Under the pieces are notes generated by a model. The model had not been told where the DNA came from and searched no databases. It was given only the letters and a program-made list of their open reading frames with translations. The translations under genes were made by a program, and so were the position numbers. From positions 1 to 33,917 of the IMG/VR virus record IMGVR_UViG_3300043465_000731: 33,917 bases of DNA. One strand, given 5' to 3'. Shown here in pieces: positions 1 through 7,119 of the stretch (positions are counted from its first letter, which is position 1; the number at the start of each line of letters is the position of its first letter). The stretch comes from a virus.

Positions 1-939
1 ATCGTCTAACAGGACGGACGCAGGACGTTTACACTTAACCAAGTTCAACGTAACGGTATCCATGTGGATACGTAAATTGTATTGCAGTTCTTCTATTTTG
101 GACATGATACGTTCAGTGTTTGATGCGTTATCTAGTTTTTCTTGCAAGTCACGAATATGTCCTTCTATTTCAAATCGTTTACGGCGTACACCAACAATGT
201 GTGTTGCTTGTTGTTCACCACCATAAGCACCTGAACTGATAGTCATTTTGCGTCCATCAGCACCTGCAGTGCGACTGGACTGGTGCAAAACAATTAACGG
301 AATATTATGACGTTTACCGAACGCTTTAATGCTGTTGGCTTTAGACGGAACATCTTCTCCACCGCCTGTAATCAAATCCAAATAGTCCACAACGATTAGT
401 TGTGGGTCACCCAATACGTCTATTGATTCAGACAAAGCACGTTCCATTTCAATGAGAGACACTGTTTGGTCAAACACTGCTAGGTTCGGGAAATGTTCTA
501 ATGCCGTATTACGCAATAAATCAATGGATTGTCTGTCGTTTTCAGCAATGCGAGTTTCTAAAACGTTTGCGTCAATGCCGTGAGTAACACAAGCCAACTT
601 AATTAACGTCAAAGTGCGTGGCTCATCGGGACAGAAATAGATTACACGTTTGTCTTTGTTGGCTACAAGAATCTGTAGCAACGCCAACGTTTTACCGCTA
701 TGGCTATAACCGTTTATAATACACATTTCTGACGGTGCAATGCCACGCATTTGTGCATCTATCTCATGAAAACCTAGATAGATTCTTTCTTGTGGTGATT
801 GCGCCCAGTGAACATAATCATCTGCGGCTTTGTGTAATGGTGTGTAATACGCTAAAGGTGCGGTAGACAAGTCGGGCGTGGGAAGAATTTCCCCACGCCC
901 CAACTTTGCCCAACGACCCACATAATCGGGGTCGGTCAC
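1..939 (-). CDS. DnaB/RecA-like (SF4) replicative helicase ATPase, C-terminus beyond the window
   Basis: A leftward frame is open from a GTG at 939 to the window edge (313 codons, no stop). It has Walker A GYSHSGKT at about residues 77-84, a Walker B LIVVDYLDL at 181-189 and a motif LIVLHQSSR at 215-223 that ends in the Gln typical of DnaB-type motif 3. In this family the enzyme unwinds DNA at the fork as a hexamer. The start is a GTG lying 3 bases past the upstream gene's stop, so the two are probably translationally coupled; no in-frame ATG lies near it. There is little room for a DnaB N-terminal primase-binding domain, so this is a core ATPase form. RecA/RadA-like recombinase is the alternative. 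The ATPase fold is secure; the helicase role is a family inference. Confidence 0.82.
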   Translation of the reverse strand, partial: MTDPDYVGRWAKLGRGEILPTPDLSTAPLAYYTPLHKAADDYVHWAQSPQERIYLGFHEIDAQMRGIAPSEMCIINGYSHSGKTLALLQILVANKDKRVIYFCPDEPRTLTLIKLACVTHGIDANVLETRIAENDRQSIDLLRNTALEHFPNLAVFDQTVSLIEMERALSESIDVLGDPQLIVVDYLDLITGGGEDVPSKANSIKAFGKRHNIPLIVLHQSSRTAGADGRKMTISSGAYGGEQQATHIVGVRRKRFEIEGHIRDLQEKLDNASNTERIMSKIEELQYNLRIHMDTVTLNLVKCKRPASVLLDD

Positions 940-942
940 AGG

Positions 943-1389
943 TTACCGCCTAACTCGTGGTTCCCAAAACGCTTCCGTACCTGTAGTGGATTTGAACCAA
1001 GGGCGCTTAGGGTTGACCGCTAAACCGTCACGGTTATCCCAAACTTCGGTAACGCCCTTCTTTGCACATTCAGTGTGCAACCATGCAGGAATTGGACCAT
1101 GTTGCGTACCTTTGATACGAACTTGACCGCCTTGCGCTGGTTGAAACGCTGGTTGTGTTGATTGTGTTACTACTTGGCTATTTGGGAACGCTTGAACCAA
1201 CATTTCTTCTTGCGTTGGTGCTTCGCCTGTCATACCCATTTTGGTAAACAATGCGTCTACCGTTGCGTCTAATGCCAAAACAAAATTAGCGATATTCATT
1301 TGAACATCATCTGTCTTGGGTGTTATATCGGCAGCGATTTTACCTGCAACCTGAATAACAATTGATTGGTCTCTGTTTACTGTAGTAAT
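943..1389 (-). CDS. Actinophage-type conserved small protein with probable ATT start
   Basis: The first ATG is at 1299 and has no Shine-Dalgarno. The frame stays open upstream through protein-like sequence (ITTVNRDQSIVIQVAGK at its start) to an ATT at 1387-1389, which sits 6 bases after a perfect AGGAG (1396-1400). I therefore place the start at the ATT, giving 148 residues instead of 118. The C-terminal half (GPIPAWLHTECAKKGVTEVW, then KRPWFKSTTG and EAFWEPR) looks like a small beta/zinc-ribbon-like domain of the kind found in actinophage proteins with an N-terminal TVNRDQS segment. It lies directly upstream of the helicase gene, 3 bases away, which suggests a replication-associated role, possibly DNA binding. 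Function is unknown. Confidence 0.75.
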   Translation of the reverse strand: MTTVNRDQSIVIQVAGKIAADITPKTDDVQMNIANFVLALDATVDALFTKMGMTGEAPTQEEMLVQAFPNSQVVTQSTQPAFQPAQGGQVRIKGTQHGPIPAWLHTECAKKGVTEVWDNRDGLAVNPKRPWFKSTTGTEAFWEPRVRR

Positions 1390-1436
1390 AACTATCTCCT
1401 ATCTATTTGTTGTTGTGAACTAACTATAGCATATCC

Positions 1437-2243
1437 TTATTCAGCGTCGTGGCAATTAAAAGCGCCTTTGCAAACACTCCAAAACGAACACCACTGTTCT
1501 GAACATAACGCACTTTCATCATTCGTTATCCATTGATTATCTACACCAGTTCTTAGGGCTACGTTTACCGCCCCACGAACATGATGTTTTAACCAATTCC
1601 AATGTTCAGCACCCCGATAAATTGGCACAATTTGTGCTTTCGGGTCTAGTTGCCGAATCATTACACCATAATTAAATTTTGGTTCAATGTCGGTATCGTG
1701 AGATACCGCATAAGTATAAACTGTTGGCTGAATAGCGGACTTTTGTTTACTAAACTGGCTGTAGGATTTCTTTGCTGTTTTCCAATCCCACACAACACCA
1801 TCTTCGTCTACGTAATCTATTGTGCCTTCTAACCAAACGCTATAACCATTAACGTCAATGCCCAACGGTACTTTAAATGGGTGTTCAGTTTTTCCACCCA
1901 GTTTTACTTTAGGTAAAATTGAATCATAAAACGCTTTAGACATTGATTCTAAATATTGCGGAATTTCTTCCTGATTAATGTTAGACTTTTTATAGTTTGT
2001 TGTTTCCAGCGACTCGTAATCATTGGCAACTACATCTAACATGTCAAGAAAGTTTGAGGACGTACCATTAAGTACGGACTCAATACCTGTATGAACTGCT
2101 GTACCTATAATGGTGGCATCTGAACCCGTTCTAAACTCTGGACGTACTATACCAAGTCTAGCACGTTCAGGGCAAATAGCCATGTCACCAAGCCAAGACT
2201 GTCTGACATAAACGACTTTATTAAGTTCATCTACCCGCATCAT
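1437..2243 (-). CDS. PD-(D/E)XK nuclease, Cas4/AddB/RecB-like with cysteine cluster
   Basis: The 268-residue protein has the RecB-type nuclease signature. His51 lies in GTAVHTGIE, Asp143 in EGTIDYV, Asp153 and Lys155 in VVWDWKTAKK, and a QPTVYTY motif starts at 172. One cysteine near the N-terminus (Cys24) plus four at the C-terminus (Cys247, 252, 258, 264) match the layout of the 4Fe-4S nucleases Cas4 and AddB. Such phage enzymes trim or resect DNA ends during replication and recombination. Two ATGs are adjacent (2243 and 2240); AGGAG at 2246-2250 is only 2 bases from the first and 5 from the second, so 2240 may be the true start. The membership is clear; the exact DNA substrate cannot be read. 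Confidence 0.85.
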   Translation of the reverse strand: MMRVDELNKVVYVRQSWLGDMAICPERARLGIVRPEFRTGSDATIIGTAVHTGIESVLNGTSSNFLDMLDVVANDYESLETTNYKKSNINQEEIPQYLESMSKAFYDSILPKVKLGGKTEHPFKVPLGIDVNGYSVWLEGTIDYVDEDGVVWDWKTAKKSYSQFSKQKSAIQPTVYTYAVSHDTDIEPKFNYGVMIRQLDPKAQIVPIYRGAEHWNWLKHHVRGAVNVALRTGVDNQWITNDESALCSEQWCSFWSVCKGAFNCHDAE

Positions 2244-2250
2244 TTCTCCT

Positions 2251-2313
2251 TTAGATATTAAGTAATAGAATATATATAACTGTTAATACAATTACAGCAT
2301 AGACAATCTTCAT
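2251..2313 (-). CDS. Tiny predicted membrane peptide (20 aa)
   Basis: ATG at 2313 overlaps the upstream stop in an ATGA. The 20-residue product, MKIVYAVIVLTVIYILLLNI, is one Lys followed by an almost unbroken hydrophobic helix, which is enough to span a membrane once. Its TAA directly abuts the AGGAG used by the nuclease gene, so the three reading frames are packed without spare bases. The overlap and composition favour a real peptide, but a frame this short can arise by chance. Confidence 0.4.
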   Translation of the reverse strand: MKIVYAVIVLTVIYILLLNI

Positions 2314-2465
2314 GATTGGCTATCTAAATTAGGGAACTCTTGTTTTAACTTAGCCCATAATTTTTGGGCTTTTTCACTAGGGTCATTCTTAATTTCGTTG
2401 TAAACTTTTTGTTTATGTTTACGGATTCTATCGTTCATTTGTTCTGTTGTTTCATTTTCTCTCAT
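2310..2465 (-). CDS. Hypothetical small charged helical protein (51 aa)
   Basis: This 51-residue frame starts at ATG 2465 and is rich in Lys, Glu and Gln (for example RIRKHKQKVYNEIK and KAQKLWAKLKQEF), consistent with a short amphipathic helix pair. AAAGG lies 12 bases upstream, a loose ribosome site. It fills the gap between the gene ending at 2470 and the membrane peptide, and its TGA overlaps the next ATG. No family is recognised; a small regulator or inhibitor would fit its size, but nothing shows that. Confidence 0.5.
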   Translation of the reverse strand: MRENETTEQMNDRIRKHKQKVYNEIKNDPSEKAQKLWAKLKQEFPNLDSQS

Positions 2466-2469
2466 GGTT

Positions 2470-3081
2470 CTAGTATACCTTTCTGTTGTTTGACTTCTTC
2501 ATGTCTCTGCTAACTCTGAATAGTTTTTTCCAATAAGTCATAGTAGTTTTGCCTGTTTGGAACAAACGGGCAATACCAGCATAACTTTTTCCTTCGGTGT
2601 CAATCATAAGTGTGCTAAAGTTCCGAAACTGTTCTTCGGTCATAACATGTTTATGTTTATTGACACTAACGGCACAGATAAACTGTTCTAACGAAACGTT
2701 AAGCCGTTTTAATATATCTATAATGTGCAGCGTTGGGTGTTGATGTGCGGCAGCCATTACGCTGTCACGAATCAGTTTCCATTTATGCAAATTAGTGTAA
2801 GATTCAGGAAACCGTAAGGCTACGATGTCGGATTCATTGGCATAATAAATTCCGCCATACTCCGCCCACAGGTCATGAACATACAATAATGTTTCTAAAT
2901 ATTCTAGAGTTGTGTCATTAGTCCATTCGTGACCTTTAACATAACCTAAGATTTCTGCTATTCGTTCACCTTGCCACATGTCAAACACAGCGTCTTTAGA
3001 CACCATAACTGACTTGGCAGGGCGAACGTCACATAAACACGATTCTTCGTGTTTTGTTACACCGCATTGTTCAATCGTCAT
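2470..3081 (-). CDS. Hypothetical early protein with C-terminal helix-turn-helix-like segment
   Basis: The 203-residue protein has no recognised family. Near the C-terminus, at about residues 164-188, the segment GKSYAGIARLFQTGKTTMTY followed by WKKL has the spacing of a resolvase/Hin-type helix-turn-helix (S-x-x-x-I-A-x-x-F-x-x-x-x-x-T), and the tail is basic (RDMKKSNNRKV). The N-terminus carries three Cys (in CGVTKHEESCLC). Its start overlaps the upstream gene by 11 bases, which indicates coupled translation. A DNA-binding regulator, or a subunit that recognises replication DNA, is plausible. The helix-turn-helix reading is by eye. Confidence 0.7.
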   Translation of the reverse strand: MTIEQCGVTKHEESCLCDVRPAKSVMVSKDAVFDMWQGERIAEILGYVKGHEWTNDTTLEYLETLLYVHDLWAEYGGIYYANESDIVALRFPESYTNLHKWKLIRDSVMAAAHQHPTLHIIDILKRLNVSLEQFICAVSVNKHKHVMTEEQFRNFSTLMIDTEGKSYAGIARLFQTGKTTMTYWKKLFRVSRDMKKSNNRKVY

Positions 3082-3277
3082 TTACTTCGTCTTTCCAATC
3101 TGTCGGGTTTTCTGCCTCAAATTCTTGAATTAATCCTTCCATTATATCATGCCCAAATTCAATGCACGCTTCTGATAACCGTGTACCAATTTCGTCCATA
3201 ACATAATCACACTGGTCGTCCGTCCAATCAGGACGGTAACCTTTAATATCTTCACCTAACCATATAATTGTACTCAT
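3071..3277 (-). CDS. Hypothetical acidic small protein (68 aa)
   Basis: A strong ribosome site (AAGGAGAT, 5 bases before the ATG) precedes this frame. The product is acidic, with many Asp and Glu residues and few basic ones (TDDQCDYVMDEIGTRLSEAC, then a tail ending in KDEVNDD). Highly acidic early phage proteins are often DNA mimics or inhibitors of host enzymes, but no specific family is visible here. It overlaps its upstream neighbour by 1 base (TAATG) and its downstream neighbour by 11. Confidence 0.65.
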   Translation of the reverse strand: MSTIIWLGEDIKGYRPDWTDDQCDYVMDEIGTRLSEACIEFGHDIMEGLIQEFEAENPTDWKDEVNDD

Positions 3278-3486
3278 TATTTATCTCCTTTTTTTGGTTG
3301 TGATATAACAAATCCACCTATATTTTTACTTATCATTTCTATTTCATCGTGTAAACCAAACGCCGCAGCGCTAATGCCGTGTGTTATAGAACTATCTAAC
3401 TGTTCATACAACAAATCTACTGCACTATCTGAGTCTTTGGCGTAAACATCAAACGAAATACTGAACGTACCACGATAAAGATTCAT
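3277..3486 (-). CDS. Hypothetical small protein (69 aa), ferredoxin-like strand-helix pattern
   Basis: The sequence begins with a beta strand (YRGTFSISFDVYAKDSDSAV), continues with a helix (DLLYEQLDSS) and ends with another strand-rich part (IEMISKNIGGFVISQ). This pattern is common in small phage alpha/beta proteins that start with a YxGxxxVxxxV strand. No catalytic motif is present. It overlaps both neighbours (1 and 4 bases), so it belongs to the early operon. Function is not known. Confidence 0.62.
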   Translation of the reverse strand: MNLYRGTFSISFDVYAKDSDSAVDLLYEQLDSSITHGISAAAFGLHDEIEMISKNIGGFVISQPKKGDK

Positions 3487-3653
3487 TCTGATTCCTTTCC
3501 GAAACCGTTAGGTTTCTTAGATAATTGCATAATCCCATGCTTGGTACACATAGGTTTGTCTGTCATGCGGACATGGATTTCCACACCATGCCCACACAAC
3601 GAACATTCATAATAACCTTTCGGATATAACTTGCGTTCAACTGGCGCTTTCAT
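3483..3653 (-). CDS. Small zinc-ribbon/zinc-knuckle protein (56 aa)
   Basis: I start this gene at ATG 3653, which overlaps the upstream stop as TAATG and follows ACGGAG. A longer frame starting at 3680 would run 28 bases into the upstream gene and has no ribosome site. The product has CSLC near the middle followed by CTKH about 19 residues later, a C-x2-C...C-x2-H set that should bind one zinc. The tail is basic. Such small zinc proteins in phage early regions are usually nucleic-acid binding or bind host proteins; nothing more specific can be said. Confidence 0.65.
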   Translation of the reverse strand: MKAPVERKLYPKGYYECSLCGHGVEIHVRMTDKPMCTKHGIMQLSKKPNGFGKESE

Positions 3654-4267
3654 TATTTCTCCGTTTCTTTTTTCAGCCAATCTTCAATCTCACCAACCAA
3701 CTCAACCCCATCTTCTTCCGCATTATAATCTTGAACCGCTTTCAATATTCTTTCCAATAACGTATTCATTTTGTGAATCGTTTCTTCTGTTTGTTCACCT
3801 CTTGCAATATCTTCACCGAAAGAATCCATTACTTCCATAATTTCGTCCTCAGGAACTAAATTGTTTTGCACAGCGAACTGCATTACTTCCGCAATGAAAC
3901 TGGCTTCATTATAGGATTCGGCTACACGTCGCAAAAATCCGCTCATCAACCACTTGACAAACGTATCAGGAACATCGCCATCTTCACCGTCACCAGCGTC
4001 AGTAACAACAACAACGTTACCACGAATCTCTTGACGGAACAACGCACTGGCAAGCCAATTCATTTCCGAATCCTTGATTCGCCCTTCATCATCGCAATAA
4101 CCAACCAACTCAAACGGTTCATTAGTGTCACGTTTCTGTGCAAAAACACGCACAGCCTCAATATTGCCACCAACCAACGACTGAATTGACTCTAACCCAT
4201 TAATTACAACGGGTTCAGGTTCAACACCCGAACCACACTTTAATAACACTGCCGATACTGTACTCAT
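3653..4267 (-). CDS. DUF3846-like protein
   Basis: The N-terminal part reads as a DUF3846 domain: strand SAVLLKCGSGVEPEPVVIN, then GLESIQSLVGGNIEAVRVFA, then YCDDEGRIKDSEMNWLASAL, then a hydrophobic strand GNVVVVTDAGDGE. The family is common in phages and plasmids of actinobacteria and firmicutes and has no established activity. Residues after about 100 form an acidic helical extension (IMEVMDSFGEDIARGEQTEE). AAAGGGTGG lies upstream of the ATG. The domain assignment rests on the G-L-x-x-x-Q-x-L-V-G-G-x-I-E-A and EGR/DExKxxxxxxNxLA patterns. Confidence 0.75.
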   Translation of the reverse strand: MSTVSAVLLKCGSGVEPEPVVINGLESIQSLVGGNIEAVRVFAQKRDTNEPFELVGYCDDEGRIKDSEMNWLASALFRQEIRGNVVVVTDAGDGEDGDVPDTFVKWLMSGFLRRVAESYNEASFIAEVMQFAVQNNLVPEDEIMEVMDSFGEDIARGEQTEETIHKMNTLLERILKAVQDYNAEEDGVELVGEIEDWLKKETEK

Positions 4268-4271
4268 TACA

Positions 4272-4415
4272 TTACCACCCTTTCATAAGTAGTTTGATTA
4301 TTATATTTATAACACATAACGCAACCAACACTTGATACGCTTTTGCAAACAAACGTTTACTAGGCGTATCATTCTCTAACCAATACGCTATACGATACCA
4401 CCAATATTCTATCAT
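4272..4415 (-). CDS. Small membrane protein (47 aa)
   Basis: ATG 4415 overlaps the stop of the VWA-like gene in an ATGA. The product begins with an aromatic amphipathic stretch (MIEYWWYRIAYWLEN) and ends with one hydrophobic helix (QVLVALCVINIIIKLLM) followed by a basic tail, the layout of a single-span inner-membrane protein. It ends just before the ribosome site of the DUF3846-like gene. Coupling to the VWA-like gene suggests it may work with the AAA+/VWA pair at the membrane; that is inference from position only. Confidence 0.55.
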   Translation of the reverse strand: MIEYWWYRIAYWLENDTPSKRLFAKAYQVLVALCVINIIIKLLMKGW

Positions 4416-5266
4416 ATCAACCCCAATCCTGTAATCGTAGACATAATGAACTTCATACCATCTTCCTCAAAATCACCAGTGCCTGACTCAAAGTTATCAA
4501 TCACAATATCCGCATTAACATGCGATTTCATTTTGCAATTAGACGCTGAACCGTAACTACCACCAATAATTTTCTTCGCTTCTTCCCACTTAGACATCTC
4601 CATGTTAGAAAACGAGATACGTCTAAGCATAGACGGGTGAGCAATTGCAAACATCAAATTATCAATGTCCAACAACTGTTGCGAATCATGCAATTTCGTG
4701 AGCATACTATGATATTTGTTGCTACTAGAAGTTGCAATCTCGCTATAAACCTCAACACCGACACCCAAACGATTAATGATATCAACCAATGAACATATCA
4801 TCGCACCACGTTGCTTGATTGTCTCTGCTGAAACACCGCTATTGACAGTACCATTGACCAGTAATCGCACAACACGCCCCATGCGTGTTTGTGGCACATC
4901 AACATAATCAATCATACACTCAGGGTCACCCATAAGATAACGGTCAATATCGCCTGACTCGCCAGTAATATTGAACTTGGTCTCAAACAAGTTACCAAAC
5001 GTTGCGCTAATGATGTTATCCAACGAATTAATCAACTTATCAACCTCAGGACGTATATCATGCCAACCACGTGTACCCAAATCGCAAGCCTCGTCCAAAC
5101 TATCAGACCCACGCCAATCAGGTCTATCACGTTTATCAGACGACTTGCGTTTCTTGTTGCTTTTAGCGTCCACCAACAAATCTGCCAGTGTATCATATTC
5201 TTCAACCCAAACGCCAGTCTTAACTGTACCTGACGGACTAACATAATCATGTATAAACTGTCTCAT
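4412..5266 (-). CDS. VWA-like (CobT/DUF7192-type) partner of the AAA+ ATPase
   Basis: The 284-residue protein lies directly downstream of a MoxR/CobS-type ATPase, the classic place for a von Willebrand A partner. It contains DWRGSDSLDEACDLGTRGWH at about 50-69, a MGDPECMI segment at 112-119, and a VWA-like core: strand RVVRLLVNGTVNSGVSAETI at 131-150, then KQRGAMICSLVDIINRLGVG and VEVYSEIATS. The first strand ends in N-G-T-V-N-S-G rather than the canonical D-x-S-x-S, so metal binding at a MIDAS site is uncertain. A good ribosome site (TGGAGAT) precedes the ATG. In this module the VWA protein usually delivers a client to the ATPase for remodelling. The family call is moderate; the pairing is clear from context. 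Confidence 0.65.
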   Translation of the reverse strand: MRQFIHDYVSPSGTVKTGVWVEEYDTLADLLVDAKSNKKRKSSDKRDRPDWRGSDSLDEACDLGTRGWHDIRPEVDKLINSLDNIISATFGNLFETKFNITGESGDIDRYLMGDPECMIDYVDVPQTRMGRVVRLLVNGTVNSGVSAETIKQRGAMICSLVDIINRLGVGVEVYSEIATSSSNKYHSMLTKLHDSQQLLDIDNLMFAIAHPSMLRRISFSNMEMSKWEEAKKIIGGSYGSASNCKMKSHVNADIVIDNFESGTGDFEEDGMKFIMSTITGLGLI

Positions 5267-5309
5267 AATATCTCCAATCGTAGTTGTTGTTTCCCTAATA
5301 ATTTAACAT

Positions 5310-5351
5310 ACTAGTCCACGTCCGCAGGGAAGGATACGAACGTGAACTAGT
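5310..5351 (-). promoter_or_regulatory. Inter-gene hairpin between the ATPase and VWA-like genes
   Basis: Arms 5310-5324 and 5337-5351 pair over 15 bases around a 12-base loop. On the plus strand two positions are C-A mismatches, but in the leftward transcript both become G-U wobbles, so the element is a full stem only as leftward RNA. This suggests it acts at RNA level (stability, processing or partial termination) between the two coupled genes. Confidence 0.55.
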
Positions 5352-5362
5352 AGTCACGAACG

Positions 5363-6649
5363 TTACACTTCTACTGGCGAACCTTTGGGTACGATAACCG
5401 ATTCCATAACCTTGCTAACGATATCAGGTTTGACACCTTTAAGCAAACGCATGTCAATAGCGTCCTGCCAAGTGAACCCACCAGCAAGCAACTTAGCACC
5501 ACCAACACTAGCACGAGGCGATACAATCACCTTCAGACCATGAGTATCAACGTTACGGCGTGCAGTACGAACAATATTCAACCACGTTGAACCATGTTCC
5601 ATATTCAACCCCGTACCACGCACCAACTCAGTCTCAAGGCGTTCATCAATCTTAACGTGCATCATCGTGAAACGGTCAATCGTAGCACCATCAATCGGCG
5701 CACGACCAACATATTCTGCAGTAGCACCATTACCCCACGTGTTCGCTGCAGCAATCGCAACAAACTGTGGGTGACGCTTAATCATACCGTCAGGAAACGA
5801 CATGCTATCGTTAGATAACGCATCGTTCAACACGGTCAAAATATTCGGATTACTAGCGTCAATTTCGTCCATCAAGAACACGCCACCATGTTCATAACGG
5901 TCACGAAACCCTGTAGACTGATACAAGTTATCGCTAATAGCCTTGTAACCCTTGATATCCGCTTTAGATGACTGCGAATTGAACGGCTCTGCACTAAACG
6001 CAACACCGAGCGACTCCGCAACCTGACGGGCAATCTTAGACTTGCCAACACCAGCACTACCAGTCATCCACACATGTTCACCGCAAGAAACCGCACGAAG
6101 AACCTTAGGGAATATCTCATGAGTCAAACCAGTCACGGGACGAGTTTCACCAGTCGGCAAAACCACGTTAGTGACCAACGGACGAACATCACGTAACAAC
6201 TCCCTAACGTATGAACGTTCTTCCGTTAATGCTGACTCAATCAACTTGCGCACCGCATCTTCGTCTACGCCAACAGACCGCAAAGCGTCCTGAATCACGT
6301 CACGAACAGCGTTAGCAACCCTGTCACCAGTCGGCACAGACGGCACAAACGAAGGTTGTGACGGCTGAGGAATAACTGGCGGAACTGGCTGAGTAACATG
6401 CAACATCGTTACACCACGAGCAACACAATCGTTGCACGCTTGCAATACTGTCGCAAGAACCTCATCTTTCGTTTTCGCCATCGGTTTACCAACCCAAGTC
6501 AATCCAAAAGCACGTTTATACATAACAATTAACGTGTTTTTGTCCAACCACCTAATTTCGTATGGATATTCTTTTCCACTAGCCAATAAAACATACGCTT
6601 TCTTTTCCGTGCAATCAACACGAACAATATTCATAGCCTTCCCTGCCAT
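5363..6649 (-). CDS. MoxR/CobS-type AAA+ ATPase
   Basis: The AAA+ core is complete: Walker A GSAGVGKSK at 197-205, Walker B GVFLMDEID at 256-264, a sensor-1-like IAAANT at 299-304 and an arginine-finger-like DRF at 325-327. The 428-residue length, including an unrelated N-terminal domain (about 1-85), a Pro-rich linker (88-108) and a helical segment (109-165), exceeds the simple MoxR size. MoxR/CobS ATPases remodel or insert metal into client proteins with a VWA partner, and that partner gene is immediately downstream. A second ATG at residue 6 has its own AGGGAAGG site, so the start may be 15 bases later. The client in this phage is not identifiable. Confidence 0.88.
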   Translation of the reverse strand: MAGKAMNIVRVDCTEKKAYVLLASGKEYPYEIRWLDKNTLIVMYKRAFGLTWVGKPMAKTKDEVLATVLQACNDCVARGVTMLHVTQPVPPVIPQPSQPSFVPSVPTGDRVANAVRDVIQDALRSVGVDEDAVRKLIESALTEERSYVRELLRDVRPLVTNVVLPTGETRPVTGLTHEIFPKVLRAVSCGEHVWMTGSAGVGKSKIARQVAESLGVAFSAEPFNSQSSKADIKGYKAISDNLYQSTGFRDRYEHGGVFLMDEIDASNPNILTVLNDALSNDSMSFPDGMIKRHPQFVAIAAANTWGNGATAEYVGRAPIDGATIDRFTMMHVKIDERLETELVRGTGLNMEHGSTWLNIVRTARRNVDTHGLKVIVSPRASVGGAKLLAGGFTWQDAIDMRLLKGVKPDIVSKVMESVIVPKGSPVEV

Positions 6650-6723
6650 AACACTACCCTTTCTTTCTGCCCGACTAGGGCTTTTGTTTAATCGGCTGAC
6701 AGAATTGCCAACCGAAATCTATT

Positions 6724-6753
6724 ACTTCAACACACACGTCCACGTCCGTGTAT
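6724..6753 (-). repeat. Hairpin repeat copy 1 (ACTTCAACAC family)
   Basis: The unit ACTTCAACACACACGTCC is followed by a partly inverted copy. Arms 6732-6738 and 6747-6753 pair over 7 bases with one position that is G-U in the leftward RNA. It lies between the 48-residue gene and the AAA+ gene. Confidence 0.6.
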
Positions 6754-6754
6754 A

Positions 6755-6901
6755 TTACAACCACCAATCATTCAACTCAAGCAAACCAATATCCCAATAC
6801 CTGCGAAACATCGCATGCCATAACGCTACGGGAATTGACTCACCTAACCAACGATTAAGTTTGTAACACTTTACACGTGCCATTTTCTTTAACGGATTCA
6901 T
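6755..6901 (-). CDS. Hypothetical small basic protein (48 aa)
   Basis: A clear ribosome site (AAAGGACA) precedes ATG 6901. The 48-residue product is rich in Trp, Arg and Lys (MNPLKKMARVKCYKLNRW at the start, then two Trp-containing helices and a DWWL end), suggesting a small amphipathic or membrane-associated protein. It is the first gene downstream of the structured leader at 6902-7135. No family is recognised. Confidence 0.55.
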   Translation of the reverse strand: MNPLKKMARVKCYKLNRWLGESIPVALWHAMFRRYWDIGLLELNDWWL

Positions 6902-6935
6902 AATTGTCCTTTCATATAATGAATGTATCCTTTTA

Positions 6936-6969
6936 CGGGTAGCGGGGGTGTATTATAGCCCGCTACCCG
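6936..6969 (-). promoter_or_regulatory. 11-bp perfect hairpin in the leader of the AAA+ operon
   Basis: CGGGTAGCGGG at 6936-6946 and its exact complement at 6959-6969 enclose a 12-base loop. Read leftward, the loop contains TATAAT, the consensus -10 hexamer. The stem is GC-rich but no T tract follows it on either strand, so a classical U-tract terminator is not supported. It could be a promoter in a cruciform-prone palindrome, an attenuator or an mRNA-stabilising 5' hairpin. Confidence 0.5.
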
Positions 6970-7017
6970 CAGTGATTCACAACATAATCAGATTATAGGA
7001 AACTAACCCTACTGACT

Positions 7018-7117
7018 AACCTTGCGGAGACACTATCTCCCACGTGCATGATACTACCACACACGCTAGCGGTTCGGCAAGGTTATGAACCTCACAAACT
7101 CGGCACATGCCCGAACC
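7018..7117 (-). ncRNA. Structured RNA leader with competing stems
   Basis: Read leftward, GGTTCGG (7111-7117) can pair with CCGAACC (7071-7077), enclosing the small hairpin AGGTT-CAT-AACCT (7080-7092). Alternatively, AACCTTGC (from 7084 to 7077) pairs with GCAAGGTT (from 7025 to 7018) around the hairpin GGAGA-TAGTG-TCTCC (7026-7040). The two arrangements share bases and so exclude each other. This fits a regulatory leader of the AAA+ transcript or a small structured RNA. It is not a canonical tRNA: there is no TTCRANY loop and no 7-base anticodon loop. Confidence 0.4.
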
Positions 7118-7119
7118 CA

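Noticed and set aside
3654-3680. Earlier ATG for the zinc-knuckle protein
   Set aside because: It overlaps the upstream gene by 28 bases with no ribosome site; ATG 3653 has ACGGAG and a TAATG overlap.
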